Shown: in pieces, positions 44,280-52,562 of the stretch
How positions within the stretch are numbered: position 1 is the stretch's first letter
How the letters are laid out: every line of letters starts with the position of its first letter
Assembly (NCBI RefSeq): GCF_900290235.1
Contig: NZ_OLMK01000029.1
Location: forward strand, 1 to 64,000
From: Streptomyces sp. MA5143a
Lineage (GTDB): Bacteria; Actinomycetota; Actinomycetes; Streptomycetales; Streptomycetaceae
Reading direction: 5' to 3'
DNA length: 64,000 bases
The notes under the pieces: model-generated
The model's database searches: none
What the model saw: the letters and a program-made list of their open reading frames with translations, nothing else
Told to the model about the DNA's origin: nothing
Position numbers and translations under genes: made by a program

Positions 44280-44695
44280 GGCAACTCCTGGGGAAGGGTC
44301 GAGGCCGAGAGCGCCGGTTGGCGCTGGGGCTCGGGAGGGTGGGCCGGGCGTACCCGGGGGTGCGATGACGTCCCCGTCATGCCGCTTCCGGGTGCCCCCG
44401 CGTACCCCCCGGGCACCCGCCTCGCCGTATCCGGCGTTTCCGCCCCGGCACACCCACCGCGTCCGGCGTTCCCGGCGTGTCCCTGTCGCTCTTCTCCGAC
44501 GCGGCGGCGCCCTCATCCAGTGCACCACCCGCCGCCAGGATCCGCATATCGGTCCCCATCGGCGGCGTGACCTGCGGCGGAGCAGGCCCGGCATGGGGCC
44601 ACGGCACTCGCCATGCGTCACCCGACCAGCCTGGCTAAAGTGGTCAAGTCCGGAAACACCTGCCGAAAAACATCGCCGATGGGTCGTGATCGACG
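44280..44695. other. 416-bp divergent intergenic region
   Basis: It separates the DUF6325-like gene (minus) and the small gene at 44696 (plus). Shadow frames only. It contains GGCACCC/GGGTGCC-type short dyads (around 44390) but no promoter that could be assigned with confidence. Confidence 0.35.
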
Positions 44696-45028
44696 ATGGA
44701 TCGGATGGCAACCATGACCGCGTCAACCGTCACCCCACAGGAGGCCCGCCCCCTCCCCCGCAGCGCCCCGGACACGGATGCGGCGACACCGAGCGGTGCG
44801 GCGGAACGCGCTGTCACCCACCACGCCGTGACACTCGATGTGTTCGGTGCCCGCATCGAACTGCTCCCACCCGACCAACTCGCCTTCCTGGCCGGCGTCG
44901 GCGTCCTGGCGGCCTGCGAGATCATCGAGTGGCCGGTGGCGCTGGTCCTGGCCGTAGGACACCAACTCGCCCACAGTCATCACGGCCGGATGCTGCGCGA
45001 GTTCGGCGAGGCCCTGGAAGAGGCCTGA
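44696..45028 (+). CDS. Small protein with one amphipathic hydrophobic segment, unknown function
   Basis: Up to 110 residues. The start could be ATG 44696, 44705 or 44714. A polar N-terminus is followed by FGARIELLPPDQLAFLAGVGVLAACEIIEWPVALVLAVGHQLAHSHHGRMLREFGEALEEA, where GVGVLAACEIIEWPVALVLAVGH could cross or lie on the membrane. This pattern recurs in actinobacterial small membrane proteins near SHOCT genes. Function unknown. Confidence 0.65.
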   Translation: MDRMATMTASTVTPQEARPLPRSAPDTDAATPSGAAERAVTHHAVTLDVFGARIELLPPDQLAFLAGVGVLAACEIIEWPVALVLAVGHQLAHSHHGRMLREFGEALEEA

Positions 45029-45366
45029 GACAGCACCCCCGACCGGCCTGGGACACCGCCCCGCGACCGGCTCGCCCGGCACGGCCCCGACCGGTTAGCC
45101 CGGCCGACGCGCCCGGCCCGCCCGCCACCGCCGGGCCGGCCGACTCAGCCCGCCGCAGCGACCGCCGCCGACGACGAAGCCGCCGACAGTCGAGAGCACA
45201 GCCCCCTCACCTGCACGCACCTGCCGTCCTCCTCCTGCCTCCTGCCTCCTGCCTCCTGCCCCTCCTCCCCCGTCTCCGCGACCCACCGTCCTCCTCACCG
45301 TCACCCCCACCCCCACCCACCCCTGCCCTGCACTCAGCCGAGTGCCCGTCCGCCAAGGGGAGTTCC
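45029..45366. repeat. Gene-free stretch with CTCCTGC repeats
   Basis: Spacer before the 454-residue membrane protein gene. It contains GCCTCCTGCCTCCTGCCTCC (about 45238-45257), a short CCTCCTG tandem, followed by C-rich tract CACCCCCACCCCCACCC. No ORF with coding character. AAGGGGAGTT before 45367 serves as a ribosome-binding site. Confidence 0.5.
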
Positions 45367-46731
45367 ATGGCTGCTTCCGGTGGCTCTTCATCGGCTTCCG
45401 AAGGTGCCGGCCGTCCGACCGGCGAACCTTCGTTGAGTACTGCGGAACGTGACGAGTACGAACGCCTGCGCAAGGCCGCCCACGGGCGCCACCGGCGTCT
45501 GCGGTACGCGGCCACCTCCGTACTGCTGCTCGTGGCCTTCCTGTTGGCGCCGCTCGCCGTGGTCGCCGCCTGGGTGGACTCGGAGGTGTCGGACACCGAC
45601 CGGTACGTCCAGACCGTCGCCCCGATCGCGACGAAACCCTCCGTCCAGAACACCGTGACCGACCGGCTCACCAAGCGTGTGGTCGACAGCGTCGACGTCG
45701 CCGCCTTCACCGACGCCATCGGACGGACCCTGCAGAAGGAAGGGGCGCCGCCCCAGGTGGTCCAGGGCGCCGACGCGCTGACCGGACCGCTGAAGAGCGC
45801 GCTCAGCTCGGCCGTGCACTCCGTCGTGAACAGGGTGGTGACCAGCGACCGGTTCGCCGAGGTGTGGGACAACGCCAACCGGCGGGCCCACGCCGCCGTG
45901 GTCAAGGTCCTCACCGGCGAGGGCGACAGCGCGATCCAGGCCGGCAACGACAGCATCGACCTGAATATCGGCACCCTCATCGACGAGGTCAAGCAAGAGC
46001 TGGTGAACGCGGGATTCGATCAGGCGTCGAAGATCCCCGACGTCGACAAGAAGGTCACCCTGCTGAAGACCGACAAACTGAACGAGGCCCAGGACGCCAT
46101 GCGCCTGCTGGACGTGGTCGGCACCTGGCTCCCCGTCCTGGTGCTCGTCCTGTCGGCGCTCGCCATCTGGAGCGCGCCCAGGCACCGCGTGGCCCTGATG
46201 GCGACGGCGATCGGCATCGGGATCATGATGATCCTGCTGCTCGTCGGCCTCGCCGTGATGCGGTCGGTCTATCTGGACTCCGTCCCGTCGAACGTCCTGC
46301 CGAGGAACGCCGCGGCCGACATCTACGACACCTTCGTCCGCTTCCTCAAGAACAGCACCGTCACGGTCCTGGTCATCGCGGTGATCACGGCGTTGGCCGC
46401 GTACCTCTACGGCCCCTCGCGCCCTGCCCGGTGGGTCAGAGGGACGGCGGCGAAGGGGACCGGTGCCACCGGGCGGGCCATGGCGCGCCGCGGTCTGCGC
46501 ACCGGCGAGGCCGGCCGCTGGCTGGCCACCCATGTCAAGTGGACCACCGGTATCGCCATCGGCGGCGGCGCGCTCGCCCTGGTGCTGTGGAACTACCCCA
46601 CCCCCGGCGCGGTGGCACTCATCCTCGGCATCGTCGTCCTCGTACTGATCATCCTCGGCATGCTCGCGGCGGCCTCCGGCCCGGAGCGGCACCCGCCCGC
46701 CCACAGCCGATCGGCACCGACCCCAAGCTGA
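45367..46731 (+). CDS. Multi-pass membrane protein of unknown function
   Basis: The ATG at 45367 gives 454 residues. A polar N-terminus precedes a first helix (LRYAATSVLLLVAFLLAPLAVVAAWV, ~49-74). An extracytoplasmic alpha-helical region (~75-255) follows with VDSEVSDTDRYVQTVAPIATKPSVQNTVTDRLT. Four more helices close the protein (TWLPVLVLVLSALAIWSAP; VALMATAIGIGIMMILLLVGLAVM; VTVLVIAVITALAAYLYG; ALALVLWNYP/VALILGIVVLVLIILGMLA). The DTDRYV..V.P...P.VQ pattern is common in an actinobacterial membrane family of unknown role. It is followed 65 bp later by another small membrane gene. Confidence 0.85.
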   Translation: MAASGGSSSASEGAGRPTGEPSLSTAERDEYERLRKAAHGRHRRLRYAATSVLLLVAFLLAPLAVVAAWVDSEVSDTDRYVQTVAPIATKPSVQNTVTDRLTKRVVDSVDVAAFTDAIGRTLQKEGAPPQVVQGADALTGPLKSALSSAVHSVVNRVVTSDRFAEVWDNANRRAHAAVVKVLTGEGDSAIQAGNDSIDLNIGTLIDEVKQELVNAGFDQASKIPDVDKKVTLLKTDKLNEAQDAMRLLDVVGTWLPVLVLVLSALAIWSAPRHRVALMATAIGIGIMMILLLVGLAVMRSVYLDSVPSNVLPRNAAADIYDTFVRFLKNSTVTVLVIAVITALAAYLYGPSRPARWVRGTAAKGTGATGRAMARRGLRTGEAGRWLATHVKWTTGIAIGGGALALVLWNYPTPGAVALILGIVVLVLIILGMLAAASGPERHPPAHSRSAPTPS

Positions 46732-46796
46732 CGCCGGGCCCGGCCCCAAGCTGACGCCGGCGCTCCCGAAGGCGTACGCACACGACAGGAGAACCC

Positions 46797-47219
46797 ATGG
46801 AAAGCACCGTGAACCTGGCCTACGACTTCCCCCTCCTGGGGGCCTTCTGGACGATCATGTGGATCTTCCTGTGGGTCATGTGGATCTTCCTGCTGTTCCG
46901 CGTGGTCGTCGACATCTTCCGGGACGACGGACTGAGCGGCTGGGCCAAGACGGGCTGGCTGGTCTTCGCGCTCGTCCTGCCGTTCCTCGGCGTCTTCGTC
47001 TACGTCGTCGCCCGGGGCAAGGACATGGGCCGGCGTGAACAGGACCACGTCCGGGCCAAACTGCGGGAGACGGACCAGTACGTCCGCGACACCGTCGGCA
47101 CCGCCGGCCCCGCCGACGAGGCGGAGCAACTCGCCAAGCTCTCCGAGATCCGGGCCAAGGGCGACATCACCGACGAGGAGTACCGCCGAGCCAAGGAAAT
47201 GGTCCTCACACCCCGCTGA
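46797..47219 (+). CDS. PLDc-N-like membrane protein with C-terminal SHOCT domain
   Basis: A 140-residue protein with two membrane helices (FWTIMWIFLWVMWIFLLFRVVVDIF and GWLVFALVLPFLGVFVYVVARGK, the phospholipase D N-terminal-like pattern), then a charged linker and a SHOCT domain (LAKLSEIRAKGDITDEEYRRAKEMVL). It has good spacing from an AGGAG ribosome-binding site. It pairs in theme with the other SHOCT gene at 43.4 kb. Function unknown. Confidence 0.88.
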   Translation: MESTVNLAYDFPLLGAFWTIMWIFLWVMWIFLLFRVVVDIFRDDGLSGWAKTGWLVFALVLPFLGVFVYVVARGKDMGRREQDHVRAKLRETDQYVRDTVGTAGPADEAEQLAKLSEIRAKGDITDEEYRRAKEMVLTPR

Positions 47220-47427
47220 CGAAGAGGGCTGGAGCACACCGTCGGGGACGGTCGAGCAGCCCTCCCCAAGGACGAGGCCCAGGCCCGCCCACAGGCTGAT
47301 GGTCGGTGGGGGTCCTGGGCGGCGGGGTGCGGCGCGCTGCCGGGGGCGGGCTCGTCCGTGGTCGGGGATCCGGTGTTCATGCCCCGATTCAACGGGCCCT
47401 GCGAGCCCCTGTGATCGGCTTCCGTAC

Positions 47428-48159
47428 TCAACCCGCCTGGGTACGCGTCCTCAACGCCTCCCGCACGATCGCCTCCAACTGCTCGTGGTGCGCGCCCTTC
47501 CAGTACGCGCGCCCGCAGTCGCCGCACTGCGCGAACACGTCGTACGACCGCTGCGTGCCGTGCTCCAGGCGGTCGGCGACCTCTTCCTTCGTGGCCGGCC
47601 TCAGCAGTCCGTTGCAGGCGGTGCAGCGGGTCCACGGCCGCAGCTCAGGCGCGAAACGGTCCAGTACGTCGCTCAGTTGCTCGTCCGGCTGTGTGCTGTA
47701 GACGTACGCCCCCGCCCACAGCTCCCGCCGCCGCAGCAGCCCCCGGTCGCGGCTGAGCATCACACGCCGCTCGGCGGCGGACCGCGTGGCGAGCGCCGGG
47801 TCGCCGATGTCGGTCGACTCGTACGCCGTGTCGACGCCCAGCAGCCGGAGCCGCCGCGCGAGCGTGCCGAGGTGGACGTCCAGGAGGAAGCGGAGCGGGG
47901 CGCCCGGCACCCGCTGGGGGCGCTCGACCGGGCGTACGGTGACGGACTCGCCGGCCGCCGGCACATGCGACACCGGCACCTCACGGCCGTCCACGACCAG
48001 CGCCCCGACCTCCGTCAGCGGGACGCCCAGCGACTCGACGACATGGCCGAGCGTGGAGACTCCGTCCGTGGCGAGGGCGGTCGCGCCCCCGCGGCGGTGG
48101 TGCGGCACGAACAGGGCCAGCTCGGGAGCGACTTCGACGTGGATCTCGGGACCGTTCAC
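47428..48159 (-). CDS. Mut7-C RNase-domain protein with ubiquitin-like N-terminus
   Basis: GTG 48159 gives 243 residues. The N-terminal ~85 residues are ubiquitin-like (GHVVESLGVPLTEVGALVVDGREVPVSHVPAAGESVTVRPV). The rest is a Mut7-C (PIN-like) domain: FLLDVHLGTLARRLRLLGVDTAYESTDIGDPAL, AERRVMLSRDRGLLRR (acidic active-site residues). A C-terminal zinc ribbon CTAC...CGDCGRAYWKGAHH ends the protein. It is probably an RNA-degrading protein of unknown cellular role. The 5' end could lie further upstream. Confidence 0.85.
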   Translation of the reverse strand: MNGPEIHVEVAPELALFVPHHRRGGATALATDGVSTLGHVVESLGVPLTEVGALVVDGREVPVSHVPAAGESVTVRPVERPQRVPGAPLRFLLDVHLGTLARRLRLLGVDTAYESTDIGDPALATRSAAERRVMLSRDRGLLRRRELWAGAYVYSTQPDEQLSDVLDRFAPELRPWTRCTACNGLLRPATKEEVADRLEHGTQRSYDVFAQCGDCGRAYWKGAHHEQLEAIVREALRTRTQAG

Positions 48160-48193
48160 CTGGTCAGGATGGCATGGCGGAGGGCGGGTGACC

Positions 48194-48832
48194 TCAGGGT
48201 TTTTGGGGAGCGAGGCCGTGTTCCAGGACGGCGAGGGCACGGTCGACGAGGTCGGCGGGGTCGTCGCGGAAGTCGTTCTCGGCCCAGTAGAGGGTGATCT
48301 CCGCGAGTCCGCCGACGAGGGACATCGTGAAGACCCGCACCTCCAGGCTGTCCCGGTGGAGGCCGGTGCGGGTGGAGACGGCCTCGGCGATCTGCCGGCC
48401 GGTGACGGCCATGCTCTCCACCATGCGGCCCCGTACCGCGGGGACGGTGACCATCAGACGGGCCCGCAGCCGGGTGATCTCCGGCTCCCGCTCCAGCCCG
48501 AAGCGGAGGGCCTTCCTCGTGACGTGCCGCAGTGAGTCGACCCATGGCTCGTCCACCGGCCGCCCGGCGAGTTCCGCCAGGAGGACCGGGTCGTACTCGT
48601 CGGTGACGACGATGTCCTCCTTGGTGGGGAAGTAGCGGAAGACCGTGGACGGCGAGACCTCGGCGCGGTCCGCGATCTGCTCGATCGTGGTGGCGTCGTA
48701 GCCCTGTTCCTTGATCAAGGCGTAGGTCGCGTCGCGGATCGCCGTCCGGGTCTTGATCTTCTTCCGTTCACGGAGTCCCAGCTGGGGGCCCTCGGTGGGG
48801 GGAGTCGTGCGCGCGGGGCTCATACGGCTCAT
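48194..48832 (-). CDS. TetR-family transcriptional regulator
   Basis: The ATG at 48832 gives 212 residues. The N-terminal HTH is clear (LRERKKIKTRTAIRDATYALIKEQGYDATTIEQIADRAEVSPSTVFRYFPTKEDIV, ~20-75). The C-terminal helical ligand domain has no recognised signature. It is close to the Mut7-C gene (35 bp) and to the HlyIII gene on the same strand, either of which could be under its control. Ligand unknown. Confidence 0.92.
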   Translation of the reverse strand: MSRMSPARTTPPTEGPQLGLRERKKIKTRTAIRDATYALIKEQGYDATTIEQIADRAEVSPSTVFRYFPTKEDIVVTDEYDPVLLAELAGRPVDEPWVDSLRHVTRKALRFGLEREPEITRLRARLMVTVPAVRGRMVESMAVTGRQIAEAVSTRTGLHRDSLEVRVFTMSLVGGLAEITLYWAENDFRDDPADLVDRALAVLEHGLAPQKP

Positions 48833-48951
48833 TCTCGGGCACCGGCCTCCGGCGAAACGGCCACGGCGGGAAGCCGTGGCCGTCGAGGAGGGAGCGCGGA
48901 GCAGGAGCGGGCGTGGCCCGATCCGCCACGCGCACCTGTTCGTCCGATCCG

Positions 48952-49719
48952 CTACGCGTGCTGGTACGCCACCAGTGAGATGCCGACGTAGTGCACCACG
49001 AACGCGGCGAGCGTCAGCGAGTGGAAGACCTCGTGGAAGCCGAACCACCTCGGGGAGGGGTTCGGCTTCTTGATGCCGTAGATCACACCGCCGGCGCTGT
49101 AGAGGAGGCCGCCGACCACCACGAGGACCAGGACGGCGATGCCGCCGGTACGCATGAAGTCGGGCAGGAAGAAGACCGCGGCCCAGCCCATCGCGATGTA
49201 GCAGGGCGTGTAGAGCCACCGCGGGGCGCCGACCCAGAAGACCCGGAAGGCGATCCCCGCGAGCGCCGCGCCCCAGATGCCCCACAGCAGCCACTGTCCC
49301 TTGGCCCCGGGCAGGAGCAGCATGGTCAGGGGCGTGTAGGTACCCGCGATGATCAGGAAGATGTTCGCGTGGTCGAGCCGGCGCAGGATGCCGTCCATGC
49401 GGGGACTCCAGTTGCCCCGGTGGTACAGCGCGCTCACTCCGAACAGCAGGCAGGCCGTGAGGGCGTAGATGCCGCAGGCGATGCGCCCCCGGGTCGAGTC
49501 CGCGAGCGCGGTGAGCACCAGGCCGGCGACGAGCGCGGCCGGGAACATGCCGAGGTGCAGCCAGCCGCGCAGCTTGGGCTTTATCTCATGGAGTTCGTCC
49601 GAGATCTGGTGACTGATCTGGTGGGCGATCTGGTGCGGCAAGGAACGCGCGTCCGGACGGCGGCGGTCGGCCGGCGTCTCCGTGGGCGCGTCGGGGACGG
49701 GCGCAGTCATGTCCGGCAT
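48952..49719 (-). CDS. Hemolysin III/PAQR-family membrane protein
   Basis: ATG 49719 (or 49710) gives 255 residues. Seven membrane helices are predicted. The conserved HlyIII/PAQR zinc-site residues appear as SALYHRGNWS (His), LDHANIFLIIAGTYTPL (Asp/His) and HEVFHSLTLAAFVVHYVG (two or three His). The first ~55 residues are polar with HQIAHQISHQISDELHEIK. It is divergent from pckG. Bacterial members are membrane hydrolase/receptor-like proteins of uncertain substrate. Confidence 0.9.
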   Translation of the reverse strand: MPDMTAPVPDAPTETPADRRRPDARSLPHQIAHQISHQISDELHEIKPKLRGWLHLGMFPAALVAGLVLTALADSTRGRIACGIYALTACLLFGVSALYHRGNWSPRMDGILRRLDHANIFLIIAGTYTPLTMLLLPGAKGQWLLWGIWGAALAGIAFRVFWVGAPRWLYTPCYIAMGWAAVFFLPDFMRTGGIAVLVLVVVGGLLYSAGGVIYGIKKPNPSPRWFGFHEVFHSLTLAAFVVHYVGISLVAYQHA

Positions 49720-49901
49720 CGTACCTACGGAGCCGTAACTTGCGGGGCGGTGCGGGCCGTTCGAGCGCCCGGAAGTGGCCATCCTCTCACGCGAACGCCG
49801 GATCGGGGATACCCGGGCGAATCCCCGGACACCCACGGTGAAGGAGTGGTGACCCACGGAAACCTCGCGAGCGGAACGTATGAGTGGCGATGCTCACTGT
49901 G

Positions 49902-49913
49902 CTCACGCGTGAG
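49902..49913. promoter_or_regulatory. Palindrome CTCACGCGTGAG between hlyIII-like gene and pckG
   Basis: A perfect 12-bp palindrome 146 bp upstream of the pckG start. It could be an operator for either divergent gene. The protein binding it is unknown. No firm -10/-35 could be assigned. Confidence 0.4.
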
Positions 49914-50059
49914 GCCCTCTGGACATATGGGCACTCTCGTCGGATGATCAAATGAGTGCGGTCGGCACCGGATGAGCGCCCAAAGATCCAACCCGTGAAG
50001 CATCCGGGCCGCAGCCCCCACGGGGCCTCCAACAAAAAATCCCTCATTTAGGAGCAATC

Positions 50060-51886
50060 GTGGCGCGCGACATCGCGGCTCCCCCGTCAACCGTCCCCAC
50101 CACCCACCGAGAACTGATCTCCTGGGTGAACGAGATCGCCGAACTGACCCAGCCGGACAACGTGGTCTGGTGTGACGGATCCGAGGCCGAGTACGAGCGC
50201 CTGTGCGAGGAGCTCGTCGAGAAGGGCACCTTCCGGAAACTCGACGCCATCAAACGCCCGAACTCCTACTACGCGGCCTCCGACCCGACCGATGTCGCCC
50301 GGGTCGAGGACCGTACGTTCATCTGCTCGGAGAAGGAGGAGGACGCGGGTCCGACCAACCACTGGAAGGCCCCCGCCGAGATGCGGGACGTCTTCCAGGG
50401 TGAGAAGGGCCTGTTCCGCGGCTCGATGCGCGGCCGGACGATGTACGTCGTCCCGTTCTGCATGGGCCCCCTCGGCTCGCCGCTCTCCGCGATCGGCGTC
50501 GAGATCACGGACTCCGCGTACGTCGCCGTCTCGATGCGCACGATGACGCGCATGGGGCAGCCGGTGCTGGACGAGCTGGGCTCCGAGGGCTTCTTCGTGA
50601 AGGCCGTGCACACCCTCGGCGCCCCGCTGGAGCCCGGCCAGGCGGACGTCCCCTGGCCCTGCAACAGCACCAAGTACATCTCCCACTTCCCGGAGAGCCG
50701 CGAGATCTGGTCGTACGGCTCCGGCTACGGCGGCAACGCGCTGCTGGGCAAGAAGTGCTACGCCCTGCGCATCGCCTCCGTCATGGCCCGCGACGAGGGC
50801 TGGCTCGCGGAGCACATGCTGATCCTCAAGCTCACGCCCCCGCAGGGTGAGTCGAAGTACGTGGCGGCGGCGTTCCCGTCGGCGTGCGGCAAGACGAACC
50901 TCGCGATGCTGGAGCCGACGATCTCCGGCTGGACGGTCGAGACGATCGGCGACGACATCGCGTGGATGCGGTTCGGCGAGGACGGCCGGCTCTACGCGAT
51001 CAACCCCGAGGCCGGGTTCTTCGGCGTCGCCCCCGGCACCGGCGAGCACACCAACGCCAACGCGATGAAGACGCTCTGGGGCAACTCGGTCTTCACCAAC
51101 GTCGCGCTGACGGACGACGGCGACATCTGGTGGGAGGGGATGACGCAGGAGACCCCGGAGCACCTCACGGACTGGAAGGGCAACGAGTGGACGCCGGCGT
51201 CCGAGACCCCGGCCGCCCACCCCAACGCCCGCTTCACGGTGCCCGCGGCGCAGTGCCCGATCATCGCGCCCGAGTGGGAGGACCCCAAGGGGGTGCCGAT
51301 CTCGGCGATCCTCTTCGGTGGGCGCCGCGCCACGGCGGTACCGCTGGTGACGGAGTCCTTCGACTGGAACCACGGTGTCTTCCTCGGCGCGAACGTGGCG
51401 TCCGAGAAGACGGCGGCGGCCGAGGGCAAGGTCGGCGAACTGCGTCGCGACCCGTTCGCGATGCTGCCGTTCTGCGGCTACAACATGGGCGACTACATGG
51501 CCCACTGGATCGACGTGGCCAAGGACAAGGACCAGTCGAAGCTGCCGAAGATCTACTACGTCAACTGGTTCCGCAAGGACGACCAGGGCAAGTTCGTCTG
51601 GCCGGGCTTCGGTGAGAACAGCCGCGTCCTGAAGTGGATCGTGGAGCGGCTGGACGGCAAGGCGGAGGGTGTGGAGACCCCGATCGGCATCCTGCCGACG
51701 GCGTCCGCGCTGGACACGGCCGGACTGGACCTGTCCTCCTCCGACCTGGACTTCCTGCTGACCGTCGACAAGGAGGTGTGGCGGGAGGAGGCGGCGCTCG
51801 TCCCCGACCACCTCAACACCTTCGGTGACCACACGCCGAAGGAACTGTGGGACGAGTACCAGGCCCTGGTCGAGCGCCTGGGCTGA
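50060..51886 (+). CDS. pckG: Phosphoenolpyruvate carboxykinase (GTP)
   Basis: GTG 50060 with AGGAG at 50050-50054 gives 608 residues, full length for GTP-dependent PEPCK. Signature segments are [30 protein letters not shown], the P-loop [12 protein letters not shown] with its active-site Cys, [24 protein letters not shown], and [15 protein letters not shown]. It converts oxaloacetate and GTP to PEP, CO2 and GDP, the first committed step of gluconeogenesis. It is transcribed alone and followed by a large hairpin. Confidence 0.98.
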   Translation: MARDIAAPPSTVPTTHRELISWVNEIAELTQPDNVVWCDGSEAEYERLCEELVEKGTFRKLDAIKRPNSYYAASDPTDVARVEDRTFICSEKEEDAGPTNHWKAPAEMRDVFQGEKGLFRGSMRGRTMYVVPFCMGPLGSPLSAIGVEITDSAYVAVSMRTMTRMGQPVLDELGSEGFFVKAVHTLGAPLEPGQADVPWPCNSTKYISHFPESREIWSYGSGYGGNALLGKKCYALRIASVMARDEGWLAEHMLILKLTPPQGESKYVAAAFPSACGKTNLAMLEPTISGWTVETIGDDIAWMRFGEDGRLYAINPEAGFFGVAPGTGEHTNANAMKTLWGNSVFTNVALTDDGDIWWEGMTQETPEHLTDWKGNEWTPASETPAAHPNARFTVPAAQCPIIAPEWEDPKGVPISAILFGGRRATAVPLVTESFDWNHGVFLGANVASEKTAAAEGKVGELRRDPFAMLPFCGYNMGDYMAHWIDVAKDKDQSKLPKIYYVNWFRKDDQGKFVWPGFGENSRVLKWIVERLDGKAEGVETPIGILPTASALDTAGLDLSSSDLDFLLTVDKEVWREEAALVPDHLNTFGDHTPKELWDEYQALVERLG

Positions 51887-51899
51887 TCCCCGCAAGACC

Positions 51900-51957
51900 C
51901 CGCGGCCGGCCGTCTATGGGTTGCCCTGACCAGCGACGTCTCCTCGGCCGGCCGCGG
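51900..51957 (+). terminator. Large inverted repeat after pckG
   Basis: CCGCGGCCGGCCG (51900-51912) pairs exactly with CGGCCGGCCGCGG (51945-51957) across a 32-nt loop, 14 bp after the stop codon. This is a strong candidate terminator. Confidence 0.8.
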
Positions 51958-52008
51958 TTTCCTCCGCTGTCCGCAGCCACCTCGCCGACGTCATCGATCG
52001 CGTCGAGC

Positions 52009-52425
52009 CTACGATCTGGCTATCTCTTGCCTGAGCTGCTGGGTGAAGCGATGCAGGAGGTCCAACGTCTCTCGGAACTCGGCCTTGCGATCGTCCCTGC
52101 CGTCGGTGGGCCGGGTGCTCCAGACCCGACGCGCGAGAGCGTCGGCGAGGTCGACGGTGTCACTGGCGCAGAGCAGGTAGAGGGCTGACCGCGCTTCCTG
52201 CATCCGGTTCGCCAACTCGTTGGCTCCGGGACCGTCTTCAGCCAGCTGGGTTTCCTTCAGGAAGTCGAGTAGCTGAACTACAGCCGTGTTGAAGCCGATC
52301 CCGGCTTTGAGCTTCTGTTCGCGCAGCCACATCCGGTCCTGACGGCGCGCAGTGAACCAAGAACCGAACACGACCCCTATGAGCCCGAAACCGGCCCCAA
52401 CGGCCACGGACAGCATGTTTCCCAC
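52009..52425 (-). CDS. Small membrane protein with coiled-coil region, unknown
   Basis: GTG 52425 with GGGGGAG 6 nt upstream gives 138 residues. One membrane helix (LSVAVGAGFGLIGVVFGSWFTA) is followed by a basic stretch (RRQDRMWLREQKLKAG) and a helical cytoplasmic region (LLDFLKETQLAEDGPGANELANRMQEARSALYLLC). The SWFTARRQDR boundary is common in phage- or mobile-region membrane proteins, but nothing mobile is nearby. Base composition in this gene is a little lower in G+C than its neighbours, a possible sign of recent acquisition. Function not recognised. Confidence 0.7.
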   Translation of the reverse strand: MGNMLSVAVGAGFGLIGVVFGSWFTARRQDRMWLREQKLKAGIGFNTAVVQLLDFLKETQLAEDGPGANELANRMQEARSALYLLCASDTVDLADALARRVWSTRPTDGRDDRKAEFRETLDLLHRFTQQLRQEIARS

Positions 52426-52562
52426 AGCCAACTCCCCCCGATGTACAACCGAGGCCAGGCTACAGAGGCCATCGGCGGCGCCTCGCAGAGCGCACCGGCG
52501 GCCCCGCATCCGACGAAGTACCGTCGGATACAGGGCCGTCGACCAGCAGTCGCGTGGCGTCC

